NCBI GenBank assembly: GCA_013814015.1
Contig: JACCQS010000165.1
Location: forward strand, 1-30,954
Length of the DNA stretch: 30,954 bases
Source of the DNA: Geodermatophilaceae bacterium
GTDB taxonomy: Bacteria > Actinomycetota > Actinomycetes > Mycobacteriales > Geodermatophilaceae
Direction: 5' to 3'
Position numbers and translations under genes: made by a program. The notes beneath the pieces are model-generated. The model did not search any database, was not told the origin of the DNA, and saw only the letters and a program-made list of their open reading frames with translations. Positions 1 through 7,477 of the stretch are shown piece after piece; position 1 is the stretch's first letter, and every line of letters begins with the position of its first letter.

Positions 1-293
1 GCGCCGAGCAGACTGGCGGCCAGCGCCACCCCCTGCGCGTGATTGCCGGCACTGGCCGCTACGACGCCGCGGGCCCGCTCCTCGTCAGTGAGCCGCGAGA
101 TTCGGAGATAGGCACCGCGGATCTTGAACGATCCGGTGCGCTGCCGGTTCTCACACTTGAAGAACACCTGACCACCGACCCGGTCACTCAGGACGCGGGA
201 GGGCTCCATCGGAGTACGGCGGACGATCCCGCTCAGGACAGACTGCGCAGCCCGGATCTCGGCCACGCCCACCAGGTGCGATTCGCTGCCCAC
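1..293 (-). CDS. ilvA: Threonine dehydratase, N-terminal part (cut by window edge)
   Basis: PLP-dependent deamination of threonine to 2-oxobutyrate, the first step of isoleucine synthesis, in the cytoplasm. Read on the minus strand, the translation contains EIRAAQSVLSGIVRRTP, then KCENRQRTGSFKIRGA with the lysine (in SFK) that forms the PLP Schiff base, then SAGNHAQGVA, the phosphate-cup asparagine loop. This order is diagnostic of fold-type II threonine dehydratase. Only about the first 97 residues are inside the window, so it cannot be told whether the C-terminal ACT regulatory domain (biosynthetic form) or its absence (catabolic form) applies. The start is placed at the GTG at 293, about 10 nt after an AGGA; other in-frame GTG codons lie nearby. 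The gene diverges from the AAA+ ATPase gene across about 90 bp. Confidence 0.85.
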   Translation of the reverse strand, partial: MGSESHLVGVAEIRAAQSVLSGIVRRTPMEPSRVLSDRVGGQVFFKCENRQRTGSFKIRGAYLRISRLTDEERARGVVAASAGNHAQGVALAASLLG

Positions 294-369
294 GATGACG
301 CATCCTGTCAGCCACCGCCTCGGCGCCCGAGGTCTCACCGCACCCAGAGGCGGAATGAGCGATGCGGCG

Positions 370-375
370 TACCTT
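370..375 (+). promoter_or_regulatory. Candidate -10 element of a leaderless promoter
   Basis: TACCTT lies 8 nt before the ATG at 384. No Shine-Dalgarno is visible between them, so transcription may begin at or next to the start codon. No good -35 is seen. The same arrangement recurs at metB, cbs and eno in this window. Confidence 0.4.
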
Positions 376-383
376 CGACGGCG

Positions 384-1817
384 ATGACAGACGCGCCAAC
401 TGACACGACGGTCGGGGCACTGCGCGCCGCAGGCAACCGTTCCCTCGGTGTCAAAGAAGAGATCCGGGCCAACCTGCTCCGCCGGATCGCCGCCGGGCAA
501 CCGTCCCTGCCCGGAATCGTGGGATTCGACGACACCGTGATCCCCGAGGTCGAACGCGCCCTGCTCGCCGGCCACGACTTCGTGCTGCTCGGCGAACGAG
601 GCCAGGGCAAGACCCGGCTGATCCGTACGCTGGTCGGGCTGCTGGACGAGTGGACCCCGGTGCTGTCCGGAAGCGAACTCAACGAGCACCCGCTGGCGCC
701 GATCTCGGCGTGGGGACTCCGCCAGGTCAGCGAACTCGGGGACGATGCCCCCGTCACCTGGCTGCACCGGGACGCCCGGTACGGCGAAAAGCTGGCCACG
801 CCGGACACCAGTGTCGGTGACCTGATCGGCGACGTCGACCCGATCAAGGTCGCCCAGGGCCGGACCCTCGGCGACCCGGAGACCATCCACTTCGGTCTGA
901 TACCCCGCACGAACCGTGGCATCTTCTCGATCAACGAACTGCCCGACCTCGCCGAGCGGATTCAGGTGGCCCTGCTCAACGTGTTGGAGGAGCGCGACAT
1001 CCAGGTGCGCGGGTATCGGCTTCGACTGCCGCTCGACCTGCTCCTGGTGGCCAGCGCGAACCCCGAGGACTACACCAACCGCGGCCGGATCATCACCCCG
1101 CTCAAGGACCGCTTCGGCAGCGAGGTACGCACCCACTACCCGCTCGAACTCGACGACGAGATCGCGCTGGTCAGCCAAGAGGCGATGCTGTCCTGGGCCG
1201 ACGACCTCGAATTGGCCCGCCCCCTGATCCCCGACCACATCGTCGAGATCGTCGCCCGGTACGCCCGCCTGGTGCGCGAGAGCCAGCACGTCGACCGGCG
1301 CTCCGGAGTCAGTGCCCGGTTCGCTATCGCCGCCGTGGAGACGATGGCGGCCTCTGCCGTACGCCGGGCCGCGATGACCGGTGAGAATCGGGCCGTCGCT
1401 CGGGTCTGCGACCTGCCCAGTGCGCTGCCGGCCGCCCGCGGAAAGGTCGAATTCGCCGATGCCAGCGGCGAGGACGAGGGCGAACGCGAACTGGAGATCC
1501 TCGCCCACCTGCTCCGCCGGGCGACGGCGGAGACCTTCCGGAACCGATTGGCCGGCGTGGACCTGTCCGGCCTGCAGGATCACTTCGCCGAGGGCCAGAC
1601 CGTCGATTCCGGGGAGCTTGTCGCCGGAGCGGCGCTGCTCGCCCAGTTCGGCGCCGTACCCGGTCTGGCCGAGTTGCTGACGGCTCTCGGGGTGACCGAG
1701 AGCGAGGACCTGCCCGACCAGGCTGCCGCGGCAGTGGAGTTCGCCCTCGAAGGGCTCTACCTCACCCGACGGCTGGGCAAGGACGTCGACGGCCTGCGCA
1801 CCCTGTACGGCGGCTAG
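384..1817 (+). CDS. AAA+ ATPase, MoxR / Mg-chelatase subunit I type
   Basis: A 477-residue AAA+ ATPase of the MoxR/ChlI kind, expected to act as a hexameric remodelling ATPase with the VWA protein encoded next. Walker A GERGQGKT is at residues 70-77, Walker B IFSINELPDL at about 180-189, sensor-1 asparagine in LVASANPEDY at about 221-230, followed by a PLKDRFGSEV arginine-finger region. The reading frame is open further upstream, but that part overlaps ilvA in antisense and looks non-protein-like, so ATG 384 is preferred. The stop is 4 nt before the VWA start codon. From memory this pair resembles M. tuberculosis Rv0958/Rv0959, annotated as a putative magnesium chelatase pair. No bacteriochlorophyll gene is nearby, so real Mg chelatase activity is unlikely. 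Substrate unknown. Confidence 0.85.
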   Translation: MTDAPTDTTVGALRAAGNRSLGVKEEIRANLLRRIAAGQPSLPGIVGFDDTVIPEVERALLAGHDFVLLGERGQGKTRLIRTLVGLLDEWTPVLSGSELNEHPLAPISAWGLRQVSELGDDAPVTWLHRDARYGEKLATPDTSVGDLIGDVDPIKVAQGRTLGDPETIHFGLIPRTNRGIFSINELPDLAERIQVALLNVLEERDIQVRGYRLRLPLDLLLVASANPEDYTNRGRIITPLKDRFGSEVRTHYPLELDDEIALVSQEAMLSWADDLELARPLIPDHIVEIVARYARLVRESQHVDRRSGVSARFAIAAVETMAASAVRRAAMTGENRAVARVCDLPSALPAARGKVEFADASGEDEGERELEILAHLLRRATAETFRNRLAGVDLSGLQDHFAEGQTVDSGELVAGAALLAQFGAVPGLAELLTALGVTESEDLPDQAAAAVEFALEGLYLTRRLGKDVDGLRTLYGG

Positions 1818-1821
1818 CGAC

Positions 1822-3840
1822 ATGCGCAGGCGGTACCGGTACGGGGCGTGGCAGGGCGGTCCGGACCCGCTCGCCGAGCCGTACGACGTGGCCACCGCGG
1901 TGGACGCGCTGGGCGACTCTGTGCTGGCCGGCGAGAGCACGAGCGAGGCCCTCCGCCGGCTGATGCGCGCCGGCGCGGCAGGTCGACGTGGCCTGGATGC
2001 GTTGCGGGACATGATCCGCGAGCGTTTGCGGACCGCCCGGAACCGCGGCGCGATGGACGGCACGTTGCGCGACGTACAGCAACTGCTCGACGAGGCGCTG
2101 CAGGCCGAGGAGCAGACCCTGGAGTACGACCCCCGGCCGGAGGCGCGGCTCGCCGAGTCGGAGCTCGCCTCGCTTCCCGACGACACCGCAGGTGCCGTAC
2201 GGGCGCTGAGCGACTACCAGTGGTCCAACGCCTCGGCCCGGCAGAAGTACCAGGAGCTCCAGGACCTGCTGCGCCGGGAGGTGCTCGACAGTTCCTTCGA
2301 GAAGATGCGCGACGCGCTCGGCACCCCGGGTGGCATCGATCAGGGGCGCCTGCGCGAGATGATCTCCGAGCTCACCGACCTGATCCAGTCGCACAACCGC
2401 GGCGAGGACACCACCGCGGCCTTCGAGCACTTCATGGAACGGCACGGAGATGCCTTTCCGGACAACCCGAGCAACACCGCGGAACTGATCGACGGCCTGG
2501 CCCGCCAAGCGGCCGCGCAGCAGCGGATGCTGGCCGGGATGAGCCGCGAGCAACGCATGGAACTCGCAAACCTCATCTCCGACACCTGGGACCAGATGGG
2601 TGTCGGCGACCAGATCGGCGCGCTGAACGACGAGTTGCGGCGGGCCAGACCTGACCTTCGCTGGGACCGGGGCTCGGTCCCGGACGGTGCTGAGTCTCTC
2701 GGGCTCGGCGACGCCACCGCTGCGGTACGGGACCTGGCCGACCTCGAGGCGCTCTCCCGGGCCCTGTCCCAGGACTATCCCGAGGCGGACCTGAGCGACA
2801 TCGACGTGCAGGCTCTGGAGAATGCCTTGGGCCGCAATGCGATTGACGACCTGGAGGCCCTTCGCGAGCTGGAGTCCGAACTCGAGGACCAGGGTTGGCT
2901 CAATCGCTCGGCGGGCAAGCTCACCTTGTCGCCGAAGGCGGTGCGCCGGATGGGCTCAACGGCGCTGCGGCGAGTGTTCGGTCGGCTGTCCGATGGCCGT
3001 CGAGGTCAGCACGACATCACTGCCACGGGCCCAGCCGGAGAACTCACCGGGTCCTCACGTCCGTGGACGTTCGGCGACGAGCAGCCGATAGACGTGGTCG
3101 AGACCGTCCGGCGGGCGGTGTTGCGCACGGCGGGCGATCGACCCGACCTCTGCATCGGGATGGCCGATCTGGAACCGGATGATCCCGGCGCACGTCCGAA
3201 GGGCGTGCCGATCGCGGTGGACGACATAGCGGTAGTGGAGACCGAGCGGCGCAGCAGCGCCGCGGTCGCCCTGCTGGTCGACCTCTCCTACTCCATGGCC
3301 CTGCGCGGCACCTGGCCCGAGGCCAAGTCCACTGCGCTCGCCCTGAACACCCTGGTGAGCACGAGATTTCCACAGGACGCGATCCAGATCATCGGTTTCG
3401 CCAGCCGCGCCCGCGAGATCTCCGCAGCCGACCTTGCCGACCTCGATGTGGACACCCTGCAGGGCACCAACCTGCAACACGGCCTGATCTTGGCTCGGCG
3501 CTTTCTCGCCCGGCACCGAGACAGCGAACCGATCATCATGATCGTCACCGATGGGGAGCCGACCGCGCATCTCACCGAGAACGGCCGGGCGGTGTTCTAC
3601 TGGCCACCCTTGCCCGAGACCATCGCGCTGACGATGACCGAGGTCACTCGATGCACCCGGATCGGAGCGCAGATCAACGTTTTCGCCCTCGATCCTGATC
3701 CGAGCTTGATCGAATTCGTGGACACCCTCGCCCGGCAAGCCGGCGGCCGGCTGTTCCAGCCTGACCCGGCCCGCCTCGGCGAGTACGTCGTGGCCGACTA
3801 CTTGGACGCCCGGCGCGGCCGACGGGCTCGGTCGGCATGA
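1822..3840 (+). CDS. VWA-domain protein, partner of the MoxR-type ATPase
   Basis: A 672-residue protein with a long helical, acidic N-terminal and central part (about 1-480) and a C-terminal von Willebrand factor A domain. The metal-ion-dependent adhesion site is complete: D487, S489 and S491 in VDLSYSM, T549 in LQGTNLQHG and D577 in VTDGEPT. It should therefore bind Mg2+ and engage a partner through an acidic residue. MoxR-type ATPases and VWA proteins commonly work together to insert metals or remodel complexes; that role here is inferred from adjacency and the 4-nt spacing to the ATPase gene. No signal peptide or membrane segment is seen. The stop overlaps the next gene's start in an ATGA, indicating translational coupling. 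It is the same length I recall for Rv0959 of M. tuberculosis. Confidence 0.85.
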   Translation: MRRRYRYGAWQGGPDPLAEPYDVATAVDALGDSVLAGESTSEALRRLMRAGAAGRRGLDALRDMIRERLRTARNRGAMDGTLRDVQQLLDEALQAEEQTLEYDPRPEARLAESELASLPDDTAGAVRALSDYQWSNASARQKYQELQDLLRREVLDSSFEKMRDALGTPGGIDQGRLREMISELTDLIQSHNRGEDTTAAFEHFMERHGDAFPDNPSNTAELIDGLARQAAAQQRMLAGMSREQRMELANLISDTWDQMGVGDQIGALNDELRRARPDLRWDRGSVPDGAESLGLGDATAAVRDLADLEALSRALSQDYPEADLSDIDVQALENALGRNAIDDLEALRELESELEDQGWLNRSAGKLTLSPKAVRRMGSTALRRVFGRLSDGRRGQHDITATGPAGELTGSSRPWTFGDEQPIDVVETVRRAVLRTAGDRPDLCIGMADLEPDDPGARPKGVPIAVDDIAVVETERRSSAAVALLVDLSYSMALRGTWPEAKSTALALNTLVSTRFPQDAIQIIGFASRAREISAADLADLDVDTLQGTNLQHGLILARRFLARHRDSEPIIMIVTDGEPTAHLTENGRAVFYWPPLPETIALTMTEVTRCTRIGAQINVFALDPDPSLIEFVDTLARQAGGRLFQPDPARLGEYVVADYLDARRGRRARSA

Positions 3841-4361
3841 GTACGAACCTCGACTCCGAGCCGCTGGCCGCCGGAACTCGGCGCGCCGGAGGCTGCACCG
3901 TGACCCGCTCCAGTGCCGAGGAGACCGCTGCGCTGCGCCGGGCGGTACTCCGACCGCACCTCACGATCGAGCAGATGATCCTTGCCGGAGACCAAAACCC
4001 GAACACCGCGTACCTCGCCGTACGTGCCGCGGACGAGAATCCCGTACTCGGCTGCGTGCGCCTGGAACCGGTGGCCTGCCCATGGCCGGAGGCGCTGCAG
4101 GAACCGGCGCAGGCGCCATGGCAGTTGCGGGCAATGGCCACCGATCCTGCTGTTCGCGGTAAGGGGCTCGGCCGGCTGCTCGTGGAGGCCGCCGTACAGC
4201 ACGTGGCTCAGCGGGGCGGCGACCTGCTCTGGTGCAACGCTCGGATCGGGGCTGAACACTTCTACTTGCGGCTGGGATTCCGCCCGGTCACCGGACATTT
4301 CGTCATACCCGATGTGCCAGAGGAACACCTCGGCATGGTCCGAAGGGTTCTGAGCAGTTGA
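3837..4361 (+). CDS. GNAT-family N-acetyltransferase
   Basis: A 174-residue single-domain GCN5-related acetyltransferase. The acetyl-CoA pyrophosphate-binding motif appears as VRGKGLGRLL at about residues 106-115, after the beta-4 strand LRAMATDP; the C-terminal part contains FYLRLGFRPV, the usual beta-5/helix end of the fold. The acceptor cannot be told from sequence. The ATG overlaps the stop of the VWA gene (ATGA), and a TTG start of the next small gene overlaps its own stop, so it is the third member of a tightly coupled operon. It may modify a component or client of the ATPase/VWA pair, but that is only a guess from position. Confidence 0.8.
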   Translation: MSTNLDSEPLAAGTRRAGGCTVTRSSAEETAALRRAVLRPHLTIEQMILAGDQNPNTAYLAVRAADENPVLGCVRLEPVACPWPEALQEPAQAPWQLRAMATDPAVRGKGLGRLLVEAAVQHVAQRGGDLLWCNARIGAEHFYLRLGFRPVTGHFVIPDVPEEHLGMVRRVLSS

Positions 4362-4705
4362 GCTATCGAGCCTGGCCGGCGGCCCTTGTCACTGGCGCCT
4401 CGCTGGCCGCCGCCTGCGTGGTAGTCGGTGACCATGTCGTCGCGACCAGCGACGGGTGCCTCGACGCGGCCGGCTGGTTCACTGCCACTCCGGTTGTTCG
4501 GGCCGATAGGCCTGACCCGGTTGCCAGCGGGAAGCAGTCAACCGCGGGGCCGGACAAAGCCGACATCGGTGCGCGGGGAACCATTGACGAGGTCGGCAGG
4601 ACCAGCGACCAACCGGACTCCGGCAAAGATCAGATCAGCGGTTGCCTCGACCTGGACCGGATCGAGGTTCCCGCCCCGCCGCCAGCTTCAGACGGCCGCG
4701 CCTGA
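4358..4705 (+). CDS. Small hypothetical protein, possibly exported
   Basis: A 115-residue reading frame beginning at TTG, whose TTGA overlaps the stop of the acetyltransferase gene. Residues about 5-28 are hydrophobic and alanine-rich (AALVTGASLAAACVVVG) and could be a signal peptide or membrane anchor. The rest is polar, rich in D, G, P and S, without a recognised domain and probably disordered. It contains two cysteines outside the hydrophobic segment. The overlap and operon position support it as a gene; the rare start codon, low complexity and lack of known relatives argue for caution. It could instead be a non-coding 3' tail of the operon. Confidence 0.35.
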   Translation: MSYRAWPAALVTGASLAAACVVVGDHVVATSDGCLDAAGWFTATPVVRADRPDPVASGKQSTAGPDKADIGARGTIDEVGRTSDQPDSGKDQISGCLDLDRIEVPAPPPASDGRA

Positions 4706-4743
4706 GCTTCATCGCGGGCACCGCGGACCCAAACAACTCCGCA

Positions 4744-4833
4744 GAATCAGGGCGTCCCTGAGTCGAAAGATTCGAATCAGGGCGTCCCTGAGTCGAAAGA
4801 TTCGAATCAGGGCGTCCCTGAGTCGAAAATTTC
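4744..4833. repeat. Three tandem 30-bp hairpin units, probable bidirectional terminator
   Basis: A 30-bp unit beginning GAATCAGGGCGTCCCTGAG and ending in GATTC is repeated three times head to tail at 4744-4773, 4774-4803 and 4804-4833. The first two copies are identical; the third differs near its end (AATTTC for GATTC). Each copy contains the perfect inverted repeat TCAGGG-CGT-CCCTGA, extendable outward with one mismatch. The array fills the gap between convergent genes, beginning 38 bp after the plus-strand operon and running into the metB stop codon. It could terminate transcription from both sides or be a small REP-like element. Confidence 0.75.
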
Positions 4834-5986
4834 AGCGCGTTGTCAGGCGATCAACTGACATGGCCTGGTCGAGGTCGGCGATCAGGTCGTCGACGTCCTC
4901 GATTCCGACGCTGAGCCGGACCAGCGAGCCGGGGACCTGAAGCGGGGAGTTGGCCGTCGACGCATGTGTCATCCGGCCGGGGTGCTCGATCAGCGATTCC
5001 ACCCCGCCCAAGGACTCGGCCAGGATAAAAACCCTTGTCCGCGAACAGATGTCGAGGGCCGCAGCCTCTCCGCCGGATGCCAGAAAGGAGACGATGCCGC
5101 CGTACCCACGCATCTGCCGGCCGGCGATGCCGTGACCGGCATGACCGGGTAGCCCTGGGTAGAGCACCGACTCGACCGCCGGATGCCCCGACAGCCAGTC
5201 GGCGATCTTGACGGCATTGGCGCAGTGGCGTTCCATCCGTACGCCGAGAGTCTTGATGCCGCGCAGCACGAGCCAGGAGTCGAAGGCACCGGGCACGGCG
5301 CCGATCGCGTTCTGTGCGTATCCGAGTTGTTCTCCGAGCCCGGCGTCGGCGACGACCACCGCCCCGCCGACCACGTCGGAGTGCCCACCCAGGTACTTCG
5401 TCGTCGAGTAGACCACCGCATCGGCCCCGTGTGCCAGCGGAAGCTGGAGGTACGGCGAGGCAAACGTGTTGTCCACGACCAACCGGGCCCGGCCACCGTG
5501 GGCAATGTCGGCCAGGGCAGCGATGTCGGCGATCGACAGCAACGGATTGGTCGGCGTCTCACACCAGATCAGCCGGGTATTGGACTGCAGCGCATCTCGA
5601 ACCGCGGCCAGGTCACTGAGATCGACCGGTGTGTGCTCGATCCCCCACGCTGACAGAACGGCGGAAAACAGCCGATACGTACCGCCGTACGCGTCGGCCG
5701 GGATGACGACGTGATCCCCCGGGCGGCAGACGGTGCGTACCAGGGTGTCTTCGGCCGCCATCCCGGAGGCGAAGGCCAGCCCACGCGCACCACCGTCCAA
5801 GGCGGCAAGGCAGGTTTCCAGCGCCGTACGCGTGGGATTGCCGGTTCGGCTGTACTCGTACCCCGAGCGCAGCCCCCCGACACCGTCCTGGGCGTAGGTC
5901 GAGGTCTGGTGAATGGGGACGACGACCGAGCCGGTGACCGGATCGGGTGCTTGCCCGGCATGGATGGCGGCGGTCTCGAATTTCAT
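4832..5986 (-). CDS. metB: Cystathionine gamma-synthase (trans-sulfuration enzyme family)
   Basis: A 384-residue PLP enzyme of the Cys/Met metabolism family. It would join an O-acylhomoserine with cysteine to form cystathionine, in the cytoplasm. The PLP lysine is K197 in YSTTKYLGGHSD; D172 in VDNTFAS contacts the pyridine nitrogen; SRTGNPT at 46-52, the GMAA loop at 75-78 and Y100 are also conserved; the C-terminal SLGGVESL and TRLSVGIE-like segment (VRLSVGIED) are present. Length is normal. Close relatives include cystathionine gamma-lyase and O-acetylhomoserine sulfhydrylase, which sequence reading alone does not exclude. The ATG at 5986 follows a -10 TAGCCT by 7 nt and has no Shine-Dalgarno, so the mRNA is probably leaderless. 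A cystathionine beta-synthase gene lies 10.5 kb away on the same strand. Confidence 0.85.
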   Translation of the reverse strand: MKFETAAIHAGQAPDPVTGSVVVPIHQTSTYAQDGVGGLRSGYEYSRTGNPTRTALETCLAALDGGARGLAFASGMAAEDTLVRTVCRPGDHVVIPADAYGGTYRLFSAVLSAWGIEHTPVDLSDLAAVRDALQSNTRLIWCETPTNPLLSIADIAALADIAHGGRARLVVDNTFASPYLQLPLAHGADAVVYSTTKYLGGHSDVVGGAVVVADAGLGEQLGYAQNAIGAVPGAFDSWLVLRGIKTLGVRMERHCANAVKIADWLSGHPAVESVLYPGLPGHAGHGIAGRQMRGYGGIVSFLASGGEAAALDICSRTRVFILAESLGGVESLIEHPGRMTHASTANSPLQVPGSLVRLSVGIEDVDDLIADLDQAMSVDRLTTR

Positions 5987-5993
5987 TGGGCCG

Positions 5994-5999
5994 AGGCTA
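5994..5999 (-). promoter_or_regulatory. -10 element of leaderless metB promoter
   Basis: On the minus strand TAGCCT is followed by 7 nt and then the metB ATG, the spacing typical of leaderless actinobacterial transcripts. No Shine-Dalgarno lies between them. Confidence 0.55.
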
Positions 6000-6027
6000 G
6001 TGCGCGACGATCAACCCCTCGGGGACC

Positions 6028-6069
6028 GGTGGACAACGCCAGCGGGACGGGCCCAGCAGTACCTAGCCT
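6028..6069 (+). promoter_or_regulatory. eccD upstream region: -10 and DnaA-box-like site
   Basis: TAGCCT at 6064-6069 is a -10 candidate about 47 bp before the eccD start. Upstream, 6028-6036 reads GGTGGACAA, the reverse complement of TTGTCCACC, one base from the actinobacterial DnaA box TTGTCCACA. Exact copies of that box lie in the divergent esx promoter at 12981 and 13032. Confidence 0.35.
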
Positions 6070-6115
6070 GAGCCCGGCAGTTGTTTCTCCGACCGATGTG
6101 GAGCGAAGGGGGCGC

Positions 6116-7474
6116 ATGGCCAGCGAACACAGTCGGGTGACCGTGATCAGCCCGGATCGGCGGATCGACCTCTCGCTGCCCGGCTCGGTACCCGTCGGTG
6201 ATCTGATGGCTCAACTCCTGGACCTGTGCACCGATCACCACGACCGCACCGGCGCGCTGGCCTGGACGTTGCGACCTGTCGGCGGCACTGCGCTGCCCTG
6301 GTCGAGCAGCCTGCAATCGGCGCGAGTACGCGACGGGACCGTCCTCGAATTGTGTGCCCGGTCAAGCGCCGCCGCGCAGAGCACGGTCGAGGATGTCCGT
6401 GACGCCACCGAGGATGCCGTCGACCAGACCGTAGGAACCTGGAGCCGCCGGGACACCACGACGATGGCAGTGTGGGCTGTCGCCGCACTTGGCTTGATCG
6501 TCCTGGTTCGGCCCGATCTTTGGGCCGCATCGACCGGCAATGGCGTGCCGGTCGCGATCTGCGTTGCCGCAGCCTTGTTCTGGGGCTGCGTCTCGATGGC
6601 GCGCCGGGAACTGCACATCGCCGCACATGGTCTGCTGGCGGTGGGCCTGGCCTGGACGGTTGCCTTGGTCGTGGCCGCAACGACGCCGGCCGACCTGGCC
6701 TCGAGCCCCATGACCCCTGCCATGCGGGCGGCGTTGACCGGCGCGGCCCTACTCGTCGCTGCTGCTGTCATGGCGTGGTCTGTGCCGTGTCTGAGCGCCT
6801 GGTCGGCTGCCGCCGCCGTCGGATTCGGTTTCACTCTGCTCTGGGCGGCGATGGATCTGGCCGGGCGATCTCTCGACGATGCCATCGCTGTCGGCACGGT
6901 TCTGGGCGTTCTGAGCCTGGGTGTCCTGCCACGTGCTTCGCTGGCCGCTGGCGGGCTGGCCGGCCTCGACTACGTGGTACGCACGCGCGGCGGCGTCGAC
7001 GCCGACGCCGTGTTGGCGACGTTCGGCCGATCCCGGGCGTTACTCACCGGTGCGCTGCTCGCCACCGCCGGACTCACCGCTGCAGGCTCGGTTCGGCTCG
7101 AATTCGCCGGTTCTTCGATGCAGGTTGCCCAGGCTGCTGCGATCGCCGGCTGCCTTGCTCTCCGGGCCCGGGCTTTCTCCCAGTTCCTGCATGTCTTGAC
7201 CCTTGTGCTGGCCGGGACGGCAGCGCTCTTGGTGCAGCTGACGGCGGACCTCTTCGACGGAGCGCCACGCTCAACCACTCTGGTCATCCTGGGTCTGATC
7301 GTGACATGGGCGGCAGTGCTCGCCCGGGGCGGCCTTTCCGCCCGTAACGATGTCACCGGCGCCCGCAGCCGGCGGCTGCTCGACCTCGCCGAATCATTGG
7401 CTGTGGCCACCTTGATCCCGCTCGTGGCCGGCAACCTGGGGATCCTTGACCGAGTACGCGAAATGGTGATCTGA
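6116..7474 (+). CDS. eccD: Type VII secretion membrane protein EccD
   Basis: A 452-residue membrane protein of the ESX/type VII secretion core complex in the cytoplasmic membrane. The N-terminal ~85 residues form a YukD/ubiquitin-like domain (RVTVISPDRRIDLSLPGSVP and a hydrophobic VGDLMAQLLDL helix). After a linker come about eleven hydrophobic segments, the first near residue 120 and the last ending with LIPLVAGNLGIL near the C-terminus. A ubiquitin-like domain followed by eleven helices is the EccD architecture, where dimers line the channel. ATG 6116 is preceded by GAAGGGGG; the frame is open upstream, but that part lies antisense to metB. The stop is 3 nt before the ParA-like gene's GTG. 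No EccB, EccE or mycosin gene follows, unlike mycobacterial ESX loci. Confidence 0.85.
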   Translation: MASEHSRVTVISPDRRIDLSLPGSVPVGDLMAQLLDLCTDHHDRTGALAWTLRPVGGTALPWSSSLQSARVRDGTVLELCARSSAAAQSTVEDVRDATEDAVDQTVGTWSRRDTTTMAVWAVAALGLIVLVRPDLWAASTGNGVPVAICVAAALFWGCVSMARRELHIAAHGLLAVGLAWTVALVVAATTPADLASSPMTPAMRAALTGAALLVAAAVMAWSVPCLSAWSAAAAVGFGFTLLWAAMDLAGRSLDDAIAVGTVLGVLSLGVLPRASLAAGGLAGLDYVVRTRGGVDADAVLATFGRSRALLTGALLATAGLTAAGSVRLEFAGSSMQVAQAAAIAGCLALRARAFSQFLHVLTLVLAGTAALLVQLTADLFDGAPRSTTLVILGLIVTWAAVLARGGLSARNDVTGARSRRLLDLAESLAVATLIPLVAGNLGILDRVREMVI

Positions 7475-7477
7475 CAG

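Noticed and set aside
4744..4833. CRISPR array
   Set aside because: The units are directly adjacent without spacers and are internally palindromic hairpins.
4428..4940. Plus-strand frame with three IRASLSRK repeats
   Set aside because: The repeats are only the translation of the 30-bp hairpin array in a shadow frame; the frame overlaps metB antisense.
5471..5479. A further DnaA-box-like TTGTCCACG
   Set aside because: It lies inside metB coding sequence and differs in the last base, so it is likely to be chance.
5711..6115. Long N-terminal extension of EccD
   Set aside because: It lies antisense to metB, has no membrane or domain character, and ATG 6116 has a good ribosome binding site.
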